Shown one piece after another: positions 43,800-57,200 of a DNA stretch of 64,000 nucleotides (positions are counted from its first letter, which is position 1; every line of letters begins with the position of its first letter). The position numbers were made by a program, and so were the translations under genes. The stretch comes from Lagopus muta (lineage: Eukaryota; Chordata; Aves; Galliformes; Phasianidae): NCBI RefSeq assembly GCF_023343835.1, contig NC_064467.1, positions 124,001-188,000 on the forward strand, read 5' to 3'. Under the pieces are notes generated by a model. That model was not told the origin of the DNA and did no database searches. It was given only the letters and a program-made list of their open reading frames with translations.

Positions 43800-46042
43800 C
43801 CTTAAATATCCCTTATTTTCATAGAAATCCCTGTTTTTAACCTTAAATATCCCTTATTTTCATAGAAATCCCTGTTATTCACGTTAAATATCGCTTATTT
43901 TCCCAGAAATCCCTGTTTTTCCCCTTAAATATCCCTTATTTTCATAGAAATCCCTGTTTTTCCCCTTAAATATCCCTTATTTTCATAGAATTCCCTGTTT
44001 TTCACCTTAAATATCCCTTATTTTCCCAGAAATCCCTGTTTTTCCCCTTAAATATCCCTTATTTTCATAGAAATCCCTGTTTTTAACCTTAAATATCCCT
44101 TATTTTCCCAGAAATCCCTTTTTTTAACCTTAAATATCCCTTATTTTCATAGAAATCCCTGTTTTTAACCTTAAATATCCCTTATTTTCATAGAAATCCC
44201 TGTTTTTAACCTTAAATATCCCTTATTTTCATAGAAATCCCTGTTTTTAACCTTAAATATCCCTTATTTTCATAGAAATCCCTGTTTTTAACCTTAAATA
44301 TCCCTTATTTTCACAGAAATCCCTGTTTTTCCCCTTAAATATCCCTTATTTTCCCAGAAATCCCTGTTTTTAACCTTAAATATCCCTTATTTTCATAGAA
44401 ATCCCTGTTTTTCACCTTAAATATCCCTTATTTTCCCAGAAATCCCTGTTTTTCACCTTAAATATCCCTTATTTTCATAGAAATCCCTGTTTTTCCACTT
44501 AAATATCCTTTATTTTCATAGAAATCCCTGTTTTTCCCCTTAAATATCCCTTATTTTCATAGAAATGCCTGTTTTTAACCTTAAATATCCCTTATTTTCA
44601 TAGAAATGCCTGTTTATAACCTTAAATATCCCTTATTTTCATAGAAATCCCTGTTTTTAACCTTAAATATCCCTTATTTTCATAGAAATCCCTGTTTTTC
44701 CCCTTAAATATCCCTTATTTTCATAGAAATCCCTGTTTTTAACCTTAAATATCCCTTATTTTCCCAGAAATCCCTGTTTTTAACCTTAAATATCCCTTAT
44801 TTTCATAGAAATCCCTGTTTTTAACCTTAAATATCCCTTAATGTCACAGAAATCCCTGTTTTTCACCTTAAATATCCCTTATTTTCCCAGAAATCCCTGT
44901 TTTTAACCTTAAATATCCCTTATTTTCATAGAAATCCCTGTTTTTCCCCTTAAACATCCCTTATTTTCATAGAAATCCCTGTTTTTTCCCCTTAAATATC
45001 GCTTATTTTCATAGAAATCCCTGTTTTTTCCCCTTAAATATCCCTTATTTTCCCAGAAATCCCTGTTTTTAACCTTAAATATCCCTTATTTTCCCAGAAA
45101 TCCCTGTTTTTCACCTTAAATATCCCTTATTTTCATAGAAATCCCTGTTTTTCCCCTTAAATATCCCTTATTTTCATAGAAATCCCTGTTTTTAACCTTA
45201 AATATCCCTTATTTTCATAGAAATCCCTGTTATTCACGTTAAATATCGCTTATTTTCCCAGAAATCCCTGTTTTTCCCCTTAAATATCCCTTATTTTCAT
45301 AGAAATCCCTGTTTTTCCCCTTAAATATCCCTTATTTTCATAGAATTCCCTGTTTTTCACCTTAAATATCCCTTATTTTCCCAGAAATCCCTGTTTTTCC
45401 CCTTAAATATCCCTTATTTTCATAGAAATCCCTGTTTTTAACCTTAAATATCCCTTATTTTCCCAGAAATCCCTTTTTTTAACCTTAAATATCCCTTATT
45501 TTCATAGAAATCCCTGTTTTTAACCTTAAATATCCCTTATTTTCATAGAAATCCCTGTTTTTAACCTTAAATATCCCTTATTTTCATAGAAATCCCTGTT
45601 TTTAACCTTAAATATCCCTTATTTTCATAGAAATCCCTGTTTTTAACCTTAAATATCCCTTATTTTCACAGAAATCCCTGTTTTTCCCCTTAAATATCCC
45701 TTATTTTCCCAGAAATCCCTGTTTTTAACCTTAAATATCCCTTATTTTCATAGAAATCCCTGTTTTTCACCTTAAATATCCCTTATTTTCCCAGAAATCC
45801 CTGTTTTTCACCTTAAATATCCCTTATTTTCATAGAAATCCCTGTTTTTCCACTTAAATATCCTTTATTTTCATAGAAATCCCTGTTTTTCCCCTTAAAT
45901 ATCCCTTATTTTCATAGAAATGCCTGTTTTTAACCTTAAATATCCCTTATTTTCATAGAAATGCCTGTTTATAACCTTAAATATCCCTTATTTTCATAGA
46001 AATCCCTGTTTTTAACCTTAAATATCCCTTATTTTCATAGAA
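43800..46042. repeat. 32-unit higher-order repeat, domain 7
   Basis: GTTATTCACG is at 43874 and 45229 and T7 units at 44114 and 45469; both steps are 1355 bp, or 33 units plus two bases. One extra AAC-type monomer sits just before the TGTCAC unit at about 44841, and two 42-bp units follow near 44990-45030. The tract ends at the AAATACCTG unit at 46043. No GTTATTCACG or T7 marker was found to the right of this domain. Confidence 0.75.
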
Positions 46043-49000
46043 ATACCTGTTTTTCACCTTAAATATCCCTTATTTTCATAGAAATCCCTGTTTTTCCCCT
46101 TAAATATCCCTTATTTTCCCAGAAATCCCTGTTTTTCACCTTAAATATCCCTTATTTTCCCAGAAATCCCCGTTTTTCCCCTTAAATATCCCTTATTTTC
46201 ATAGAAATGCCTGTTTTTAACCTTAAATATCCCTTATTTTCATAGAAATCCCTGTTTTTCACCTTAAATATCCTTTATTTTCATAGAAATCCCTGTTTTT
46301 TCCCCTTAAATATCCCTTATTTTCATAGAAATCCCTGTTTTTTCCCCTTAAATATCCCTTATTTTCCCAGAAATCCCTGTTTTTCACCTTAAATATCCCT
46401 TATTTTCATAGAAATCCCTGTTCTTAACCTTAAATATCCCTTATTTTCATAGAAATCCCTGTTTTTTCCCCTTAAATATCCCTTATTTTCATAGAAATCC
46501 CTGTTTTTCACCTTAAATATCCCTTATTTTCCCAGAAATCCCTGTTTTTAACCTTAAATATCCCTTATTTTCATAGAAATCCCTGTTCTTAACCTTAAAT
46601 ATCCCTTATTTTCATAGAAATCCCTGTTTTTCACCTTAAATATCCCTTATTTTCATAGAAATCCCTGTTTTTAACCTTAAATATCCCTTATTTTCCCAGA
46701 AATCCCCGTTTTTCCCCTGAAATATCCCTTATTTTCATAGAAATCCCTGTTTTTAACCTTAAATATCCCTTATTTTCATAGAAATCCCTGTTTTTCACCT
46801 TAAATATCCCTTATTTTCCCAGAAATCCCTGTTTTTCCCCTTAAATATCCCTTATTTTCCCAGAAATCCCTGTTTTTCCCCTTAAATATCCCTTATTTTC
46901 ATAGAAATCCCTGTTTTTCACCTTAAATATCGCTTATTTTCATAGAAATCCCTGTTTTTCCCCTTAAATATCCCTTATTTTCATAGAAATCCCTGTTTTT
47001 AACCTTAAATATCCCTTATTTTCATAGAAATCCCTGTTTTTCACCTTAAATATCGCTTATTTTCATAGAAATCCCTGTTTTTCCCCTTAAATATCCCTTA
47101 TTTTCATAGAAATCCCTGTTTTTCACCTTAAATATCGCTTATTTTCATAGAAATCCCTGTTTTTCCCCTTAAATATCCCTTATTTTCATAGAAATCCCTG
47201 TTTTTTCCCTTAAATATCCCTTATTTTCATAGAAATCCCTGTTTTTCCCCTTAAATATCCCTTATTTTCATAGAAATCCCTGTTTTTCCACTTAAATATC
47301 CCTTATTTTCATAGAAATCCCTGTTTTTCCCCTTAAATATCCCTTATTTTCATAGAAATCCCTGTTTTTAACCTTAAATATCCCTTATTTTCCCAGAAAT
47401 CCCAGTTTTTCCCCTTAAATATCCCTTATTTTCATAGAAATCCCTGTTTTTCCCCTTAAATATCCCTTATTTTCCCAGAAATCCCTGTTTTTCCCCTTAA
47501 ATATCCCTTATTTTCATAGAAATCCCTGTTTTTCCCCTTAAATATCCCTTATTTTCATAGAAATCCCTGTTTTTCCCCTTAAATATCCCTTATTTTCACA
47601 GAAATCCCTGTTTTTCCCCTTAAATATCCCTTATTTTCATAGAAATCCCTGTTTTTAACCTTAAACATCCCTTATTTTCACAGAAATCCCTGTTTTTCCC
47701 CTTAAATATCCCTTATTTTCACAGAAATCCCTGTTTTTCACCTTAAATATCCCTTATTTTCATAGAAATCCCTGTTTTTCCCCTTAAATATCCCTTATTT
47801 TCATAGAAATCCCTGTTTTTCCCCTTAAATATCCCTTATTTTCATAGAAATCCCTGTTTTTAACCTTAAATATCCCTTATTTTCATAGAAATCCCTGTTT
47901 TTCCCCTTAAATATCCCTTATTTTCATAGAAATCCCTGTTTTTCCCCTTAAATATCCCTTATTTTCATAGAAATCCCTGTTTTTAACCTTAAATATCCCT
48001 TATTTTCATAGAAATCCCTGTTTTTCACCTTAAATATCCCTTATTTTCATAGAAATCCCTGTTTTTCATCTTAAATATCCCTTATTTTCATAGAAATCCC
48101 TGTTTTTCCCCTTAAATATCCCTTATTTTCCCAGAAATCCCTGTTTTTAACCTTAAATATCCCTTATTTTCATAGAAATCCCTGTTTTTAACCTTAAATA
48201 TCCCTTATTTTCCCAGAATTCCCTGTTTTTCCCCTTAAATATCCCTTATTTTCATAGAAATCCCTGTTTTTAACCTTAAATATCCCTTATTTTCATAGAA
48301 ATCCCTGTTTTTCACCTTAAATATCCCTTATTTTCCCAGAAATCCCTGTTTTTCACCTTAAATATCCCTTATTTTCATAGAAATCCCTGTTTTTCCCCTT
48401 AAATATCCCTTATTTTCATAGAAATCCCTGTTTTTAACCTTAAATATCCCTTATTTTCATAGAAATCCCTGTTTTTAACCTTAAATATCCCTTATTTTCC
48501 CAGAATTCCCTGTTTTTCCCCTTAAATATCGCTTATTTTCATAGAAATCCCTGTTTTTCACCTTAAATATCCCTTATTTTCATAGAAATCCCTGTTTTTA
48601 ACCTTAAATATCCCTTATTTTCATAGAAATCCATGTTTTTCCCCTTAAATATCCCTTATTTTCATAGAAATCCCTGTTTTTAACCTTAAATATCCCTTAT
48701 TTTCCCAGAAATCCCTGTTTTTCCCCTTAAATATCCCTTATTTTCCCAGAAATCCCTGTTTTTAACCTTAATTATCGCTTATTTTCATAGAAATCCCTGT
48801 TTTTCCCCTTAAATATCCCTTATTTTCCCAGAAATCCCTGTTTTTCACCTTAAATATCCCTTATTTTCATAGAAATCCCTGTTTTTTCCCCTTAAATATC
48901 CCTTATTTTCCCAGAAATCCCTGTTTTTCACCTTAAATATCCCTTATTTTCATAGAAATCCCTGTTTTTAACCTTAAATATCCCTTATTTTCATAGAAAT

Positions 49001-52000
49001 CCCTGTTTTTCACCTTAAATATCCCTTATTTTCATAGAAATCCCTGTTTTTCCCCTTAAATATCCCTTATTTTCATAGAAATCCCTGTTTTTCACCTTAA
49101 ATATCCCTTATTTTCATAGAAATCCATGTTTTTCCCCTTAAATATCCCTTATTTTCATAGAAATCCCTGTTTTTAACCTTAAATATCCCTTATTTTCATA
49201 GAAATCCCTGTTTTTAACCTTAAATATCCCTTATTTTCATAGAAATCCCTGTTTTTCCTTAAATATCCCTTATTTTCATAGAAATCCCTGTTTTTAACCT
49301 TAAATATCCCTTATTTTCATAGAAATCCCTGTTTTTAACCTTAAATATCCCTTATTTTCCCAGAAATCCCTGTTTTTCACCTTAAATATCCCTTATTTTC
49401 ATAGAAATCCCGGTTTTTCCTCTTAAATATCCCTTATTTTCATAGAAATCCCTGTTTTTAACCTTAAATATCCCTTATTTTCATAGAAATCCCTGTTTTT
49501 CACCTTAAATATCCCTTATTTTCATAGAAATCCCTGTTTTTCACCTTAAATATCCCTTATTTTCCCAGAAATCCCTGTTTTTCACCTTAAATATCCCTTA
49601 TTTTCATAGAAATCCCTGTTTTTAACCTTAAATATCCCTTATTTTCATAGAAATCCCTGTTTTTCACCTTAAATATCCCTTATTTTCATAGAAATCCCTG
49701 TTTTTAACCTTAAATATCCCTTATTTTCCCAGAAATCCCTGTTTTTCCCCTTAAATATCCCTTATTTTCCCAGAAATCCCTGTTTTTCCCCTTAAATATC
49801 CCTTATTTTCATAGAAATCCCTGTTTTTCCCCTTAAATATCCCTTATTTTCATAGAAATCCCTGTTTTTCCCCTTAAATATCCCTTATTTTCATAGAAAT
49901 CCCTGTTTTTCCCCTTAAATATCCCTTATTTTCATAGAAATCCCTGTTTTTAACCTTAAATATCCCTTATTTTCCCAGAAATCCCTGTTTTTCACCTTAA
50001 ATATCCCTTATTTTCATAGAAATCCCGGTTTTTCCTCTTAAATATCCCTTATTTTCATAGAAATCCCTGTTTTTCCCCTTAAATATCCCTTATTTTCATA
50101 GAAATCCCTGTTTTTCACCTTAAATATCCCTTATTTTCATAGAAATCCCTGTTTTTCACCTTAAATATCCCTTATTTTCCCAGAAATCCCTGTTTTTCCC
50201 CTTAAATATCCCTTATTTTCATAGAAATCCCTGTTTTTAACCTTAAATATCCCTTATTTTCATAGAAATCCCTGTTTTTCACCTTAAATATCCCTTATTT
50301 TCATAGAAATCCCTGTTTTTCACCTTAAATATCCCTTATTTTCATAGAAATCCCTGTTTTTCACCTTAAATATCCCTTATTTTCATAGAAATCCCTGTTT
50401 TTCCCCTTAAATATCCCTTATTTTCATAGAAATCCCTGTTTTTCCCCTTAAATATCCCTTATTTTCCCAGAAATCCCTGTTTTTCCCCTTAAATATCCCT
50501 TATTTTCACAGAAATCCCTGTTTTTCCCCCTTAAATATCCCTTATTTTCATAGAAATCCCTGTTTTTCCCCTTAAATATCCCTTATTTTCATGGAAATCC
50601 CTGTTTTTAACCTTAAATATCCCTTATTTTCATAGAAATCCCTGTTTTTAACCTTAAATATCCCTTATTTTCCCAGAAATCCCTGTTTTTTCCCCTTAAA
50701 TATCCCTTATTTTCCCAGAAATCCCTGTTTTTCCCCTTAAATATCCCTTATTTTCATAGAAATCCCTGTTTTTTCCCCTTAAATATCCCTTATTTTCATA
50801 GAAATCCCTGTTTTTCCCCTTAAATATCCCTTATTTTCATTGAAATCCCTGTTTTTAACCTTAAATATCCCTTATTTTCATAGAAATCCCTGTTTTTCAC
50901 CTTAAATATCCCTTATTTTCATAGAAATCCCTGTTTTTCACCTTAAATATCCCTTATTTTCATAGAAATCCCTGTTTTTCCCCTTAAATATCCCTTATTT
51001 TCATAGAAATCCCTGTTTTTCCCCTTAAATATCCCTTATTTTCATAGAAATCCCTGTTTTTAACCTTAAATATCCCTTATTTTCATAGAAATCCCTGTTT
51101 TTCCCCTTAAATATCCCTTATTTTCATAGAAATCCCTGTTTTTCCCCTTAAATATCCCTTATTTTCATAGAAATCCCTGTTTTTAACCTTAAATATCCCT
51201 TATTTTCATAGAAATCCCTGTTTTTCCCCTTAAATATCCCTTATTTTCATAGAAATCCCTGTTTTTCACCTTAAATATCCCTTATTTTCCCAGAAATCCC
51301 TGTTTTTCACCTTAAATATCGCTTATTTTCATAGAAATCCCTGTTTTTAACCTTAAATATCCCTTATTTTCATAGAAATCCCTGTTTTTCCCCTTAAATA
51401 TCCCTTATTTTCATAGAAATCCCTGTTTTTCCCCTTAAATATCCCTTATTTTCATAGAAATCCCTGTTTTTCACCTTAAATATCCCTTATTTTCATAGAA
51501 ATCCCTGTTTTTCACCTTAAATATCCCTTATTTTCATAGAAATCCCTGTTTTTCCCCTTAAATATCCCTTATTTTCATAGAAATCCCTGTTTTTCCCCTT
51601 AAATATCCCTTATTTTCATAGAAATCCCTGTTTTTCACCTTAAATATCCCTTATTTTCCCAGAAATCCCTGTTTTTCCCCTTAAATATCCCTTATTTTCA
51701 TAGAAATCCCTGTTTTTCCCCTTAAATATCCCTTATTTTCACAGAAATCCCTGCTTTTCACCTTAAATATCCCTTATTTTCATAGAAATCCCTGTTTTTA
51801 ACCTTAAATATCCCTTATTTTCATAGAAATCCCTGTTTTTCCCCTTAAATATCCCTTATTTTCATAGAAATCCCTGTTTTTCACCTTAAATATCCCTTAT
51901 TTTCCCAGAAATCCCTGTTTTTCCCCTTAAATATCCCTTATTTTCATAGAAATCCCTGTTTTTCCCCTTAAATATCCCTTATTTTCATAGAAATCCCTGT

Positions 52001-53779
52001 TTTTAACCTTAAATATCCCTTATTTTCCCAGAAATCCCTGTTTTTCCCCTTAAATTTCCCTTATTTTCCCAGAAATCCCTGTTTTTCACCTTAAATATCC
52101 CTTATTTTCATAGAAATCCCTGTTTTTAACCTTAAATATCCCTTATTTTCATAGAAATCCCTGTTTTTCCCCTTAAATATCCCTTATTTTCATAGAAATC
52201 CCTGTTTTTAACCTTAAATATCCCTTATTTTCATAGAAATCCCTGTTTTTCCCCTTAAATATCCCTTATTTTCCCAGAAATCCCTGTTTTTCCCCTTAAA
52301 TATCCCTTATTTTCACAGAAATCCCTGTTTTTCCCCTTAAATATCCCTTATTTTCATAGAAATCCCTGTTTTTAACCTTAAATATCCCTTATTTTCATAG
52401 AAATCCCTGTTTTTCCCCTTAAATATCCCTTATTTTCATAGAAATCCCTGTTTTTCCCCTTAAATATCCCTTATTTTCATAGAAATCCCTGTTTTTCACC
52501 TTAAATATCCCTTATTTTCATAGAAATCCCTGTTTTTCCCCCTAAATATCCCTTATTTTCATAGAAATCCCTGTTTTTAACCTTAAATATCCCTTATTTT
52601 CCCAGAAATCCCTGTTTTTCCCCTTAAATATCCCTTATTTTCATAGAAATCCTTGTTTTTAACCTTAAATATCCCTTATTTTCATAGAAATCCTTGTTTT
52701 TAACCTTAAATATCCCTTATTTTCCCAGAAATCCCTGTTTTTAACCTTAAATATCCCTTATTTTCAGAGAAATCCCTGTTTTTCACCTTAAATATCCCTT
52801 ATTTTCATAGAAATCCCTGTTTTTCCCCTTAAATATCCCTTATTTTCATAGAAATCCCTGTTTTTCCCCTTAAATATCCCTTATTTTCCCAGAAATCCCT
52901 GTTTTTCCCCTTAAATATCCCTTATTTTCATAGAAATCCCTGTTTTTCACCTTAAATATCCCTTATTTTCATAGAAATGCCTGTTTTTAACCTTAAATAT
53001 CCCTTATTTTCCCAGAAATCCCTGTTTTTAACCTTAAATATCGCTTATTTTCATAGAAATCCCTGTTTTTAACCTTAAATATCCCTTATTTTCATAGAAA
53101 TCCCTGTTTTTAACCTTAAATATCCCTTATTTTCATAGAAATCCCTGTTTTTCCCCTTAAATATCCCTTATTTTCATAGAAATCCCTGTTTTTCCCCTTA
53201 AATATGCCTTATTTTCATAGAAATCCCTGTTTTTCACCTTAAATATCCCTTATTTTCATAGAAATCCCTGTTTTTAACCTTAAATATCCCTTATTTTCAT
53301 AGAAATCCCTGTTTTTCCCCTTAAATATCCCTTATTTTCATAGAAATCCCTGTTTTTCACCTTAAATATCCCTTATTTTCATAGAAATCCCTGTTTTTCC
53401 CCTTAAATATCCCTTATTTTCCCAGAAATCCCTGTTTTTAACCTTAAATATCGCTTATTTTCATAGAAATCCCTGTTTTTAACCTTAAATATCCCTTATT
53501 TTCATAGAAATCCCTGTTTTTTCCCCTTAAATATCCCTTATTTTCATAGAAATCCCTGTTTTTCCCCTTAAATATCCCTTATTTTCATAGAAATCCCTGT
53601 TTTTCCCCTTAAATATCCCTTATTTTCATAGAAATCCCTGTTTTTAACCTTAAATATCCCTTATTTTCATAGAAATCCCTGTTTTTCCCCTTAAATATCC
53701 CTTATTTTCATAGAAATCCCTGTTTTTCCCCTTAAATATCCCTTATTTTCATAGAAATCCCTGTTTTTCCCCTTAAATA

Positions 53780-56700
53780 TCCCTTATTTTCATTGAAATC
53801 CCTGTTTTTCTCCTTAAATATCCCTTATTTTCATAGAAATCCCTGTTTTTCCCCTTAAATATCCCTTATTTTCATAGAAATCCCTGTTTTTCCCCTTAAA
53901 TATCCCTTATTTTCATAGAAATCCCTGTTTTTCCCCTTAAATATCCCTTATTTTCATAGAAATCCCTGTTTTTAACCTTAAATATCCCTTATTTTCATAG
54001 AAATCCCTGTTTTTCTCCTTAAATATCCCTTATTTTCATAGAAATCCCTGTTTTTCCCCTTAAATATCCCTTATTTTCATTGAAATCCCTGTTTTTCACC
54101 TTAAATATCCCTTATTTTCATAGAAATCCCTGTTTTTCACCTTAAATATCCCTTATTTTCATTGAAATCCCTGTTTTTCTCCTTAAATATCCCTTATTTT
54201 CCCAGAAATCCCTGTTTTTCCCCTTAAATATCCCTTATTTTCATAGAAATCCCTGTTTTTCACCTTAAATATCCCTTATTTTCATAGAAATCCCTGTTTT
54301 TCACCTTAAATATCCCTTATTTTCATAGAAATCCCTGTTTTTAACCTTAAATATCCCTTATTTTCATAGAAATCCCTGTTTTTCCCCTTAAATATCCCTT
54401 ATTTTCATAGAAATCCCTGTTTTTCACCTTAAATATCCCTTATTTTCCCAGAAATCCCTGTTTTTCCCCTTAAATATCCCTTATTTTCATAGAAATCCCT
54501 GTTTTTCCCCTTAAATATCCCTTATTTTCACAGAAATCCCTGTTTTTAACCTTAAATATCCCTTATTTTCATAGAAATCCCTGTTTTTCCCCTTAAATAT
54601 CCCTTATTTTCCCAGAAATCCCTGTTTTTCCCCTTAAATATCCCTTATTTTCCCAGAAATCCCTGTTTTTAACCTTAAATATCCCTTATTTTCATAGAAA
54701 TCCCTGTTTTTCACCTTAAATATCCCTTATTTTCATAGAAATCCCTGTTTTTAACCTGAAATAACCCTTATTTTCATAGAAATCCCTGTTTTTCCCCTTA
54801 AATATCCCTTATTTTCATAGAAATCCCTGTTTTTCCCCTTAAATATCCCTTATTTTCATAGAAATCCCTGTTTTTAACCTTAAATATCCCTTATTTTCAT
54901 AGAAATCCCTGTTTTTCCCCTTAAATATCCCTTATTTTCATAGAAATCCCTGTTTTTAACCTTAAATATCCCTTATTTTCATAGAAATCCCTGTTTTTCC
55001 CCTTAAATATCCCTTATTTTCCCAGAAATCCCTGTTTTTCCCCTGAAATATCCCTTATTTTCATAGAAATCCCTGTTTTTCACCTTAAATATCCCTTATT
55101 TTCCCAGAAATCCCTGTTTTTCCCCTTAAATATCCCTTATTTTCATAGAAATCCCTGTTTTTCCCCTTAAATATCCCTTATTTTCCCAGAAATCCCTGTT
55201 TTTCCCCTGAAATATCCCTTATTTTCATAGAAATCCCTGTTTTTCCCCTTAAATATCCCTTATTTTCCCAGAAATCCCTGTTTTTAACCTTAAATATCCC
55301 TTATTTTCATAGAAATCCCTGTTTTTAACCTTAAATATCCCTTATTTTCATAGAAATCCCTGTTTTTAACCTTAAATATCCCTTATTTTCATAGAAATCC
55401 CTGTTTTTCCCCTTAAATATCCCTTATTTTCATAGAAATCCCTGTTTTTCCTCTTAAATATCCCTTATTTTCATAGAAATCCCTGTTTTTCCCCTTAAAT
55501 ATCCCTTATTTTCATAGAAATCCCTGTTTTTCCCCTTAAATATCCCTTATTTTCATAGAAATCCCTGTTTTTCCCCTTAAATATCCCTTATTTTCATAGA
55601 AATCCCTGTTTTTCCCCTTAAATATCCCTTATTTTCCCAGAAATCCCTGTTTTTCCCCTTAAATATCCCTTATTTTCATAGAAATCCCTGTTTTTAACCT
55701 TAAATATCCCTTATTTTCATAGAAATCCCTGTTTTTCCCCTTAAATATCCCTTATTTTCATAGAAATCCCTGTTTTTCCCCTTAAATATCCCTTATTTTC
55801 ATAGAAATCCCTGTTTTTCCCCTTAAATATCCCTTATTTTCATTGAAATCCCTGTTTTTCTCCTTAAATATCCCTTATTTTCATAGAAATCCCTGTTTTT
55901 CCCCTTAAATATCCCTTATTTTCATAGAAATCCCTGTTTTTCACCTTAAATATCCCTTATTTTCATAGAAATCCCTGTTTTTAACCTTAAATATCCCTTA
56001 TTTTCATAGAAATCCCTGTTTTTCTCCTTAAATATCCCTTATTTTCATAGAAATCCCTGTTTTTCCCCTTAAATATCCCTTATTTTCATAGAAATCCCTG
56101 TTTTTCACCTTAAATATCCCTTATTTTCATTGAAATCCCTGTTTTTCACCTTAAATATCCCTTATTTTCATAGAAATCCCTGTTTTTCACCTTAAATATC
56201 CCTTATTTTCATTGAAATCCCTGTTTTTCTCCTTAAATATCCCTTATTTTCCCAGAAATCCCTGTTTTTCCCCTTAAATATCCCTTATTTTCATAGAAAT
56301 CCCTGTTTTTCACCTTAAATATCCCTTATTTTCATAGAAATCCCTGTTTTTCACCTTAAATATCCCTTATTTTCATAGAAATCCCTGTTTTTAACCTTAA
56401 ATATCCCTTATTTTCATAGAAATCCCTGTTTTTCCCCTTAAATATCCCTTATTTTCATAGAAATCCCTGTTTTTCACCTTAAATATCCCTTATTTTCCCA
56501 GAAATCCCTGTTTTTCCCCTTAAATATCCCTTATTTTCATAGAAATCCCTGTTTTTCCCCTTAAATATCCCTTATTTTCACAGAAATCCCTGTTTTTAAC
56601 CTTAAATATCCCTTATTTTCATAGAAATCCCTGTTTTTCCCCTTAAATATCCCTTATTTTCATAGAAATCCCTGTTTTTCACCTTAAATATCCCTTATTT

Positions 56701-57200
56701 TCATAGAAATCCCTGTTTTTTCCCCTTAAATATCCCTTATTTTCCCAGAAATCCCTGTTTTTCCCCTTAAATATCCCTTATTTTCCCAGAAATCCCTGTT
56801 TTTAACCTTAAATATCCCTTATTTTCATAGAAATCCCTGTTTTTCACCTTAAATATCCCTTATTTTCATAGAAATCCCTGTTTTTAACCTGAAATAACCC
56901 TTATTTTCATAGAAATCCCTGTTTTTCCCCTTAAATATCCCTTATTTTCATAGAAATCCCTGTTTTTCCCCTTAAATATCCCTTATTTTCATAGAAATCC
57001 CTGTTTTTTAACCTTAAATATCCCTTATTTTCATAGAAATCCCTGTTTTTCCCCTTAAATATCCCTTATTTTCATAGAAATCCCTGTTTTTAACCTTAAA
57101 TATCCCTTATTTTCATAGAAATCCCTGTTTTTCCCCTTAAATATCCCTTATTTTCCCAGAAATCCCTGTTTTTCCCCTGAAATATCCCTTATTTTCATAG
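53780..57200. repeat. Two copies of a ~2.05-2.13 kb block of the 41-bp array
   Basis: CATTGAAATC followed by a CTCC-type unit occurs near 53791 and 54160 and again near 55841 and 56211, a displacement of 2050 bp (50 units). The rare AACCTGAAATAACCC unit occurs at 54751 and 56884, a displacement of 2133 bp (52 units). The shift between the two offsets implies that two monomers were gained in the right copy between those markers. These markers were not seen elsewhere in the array, so this is a local duplication independent of the 32-unit system. Outer limits are approximate. Confidence 0.7.
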
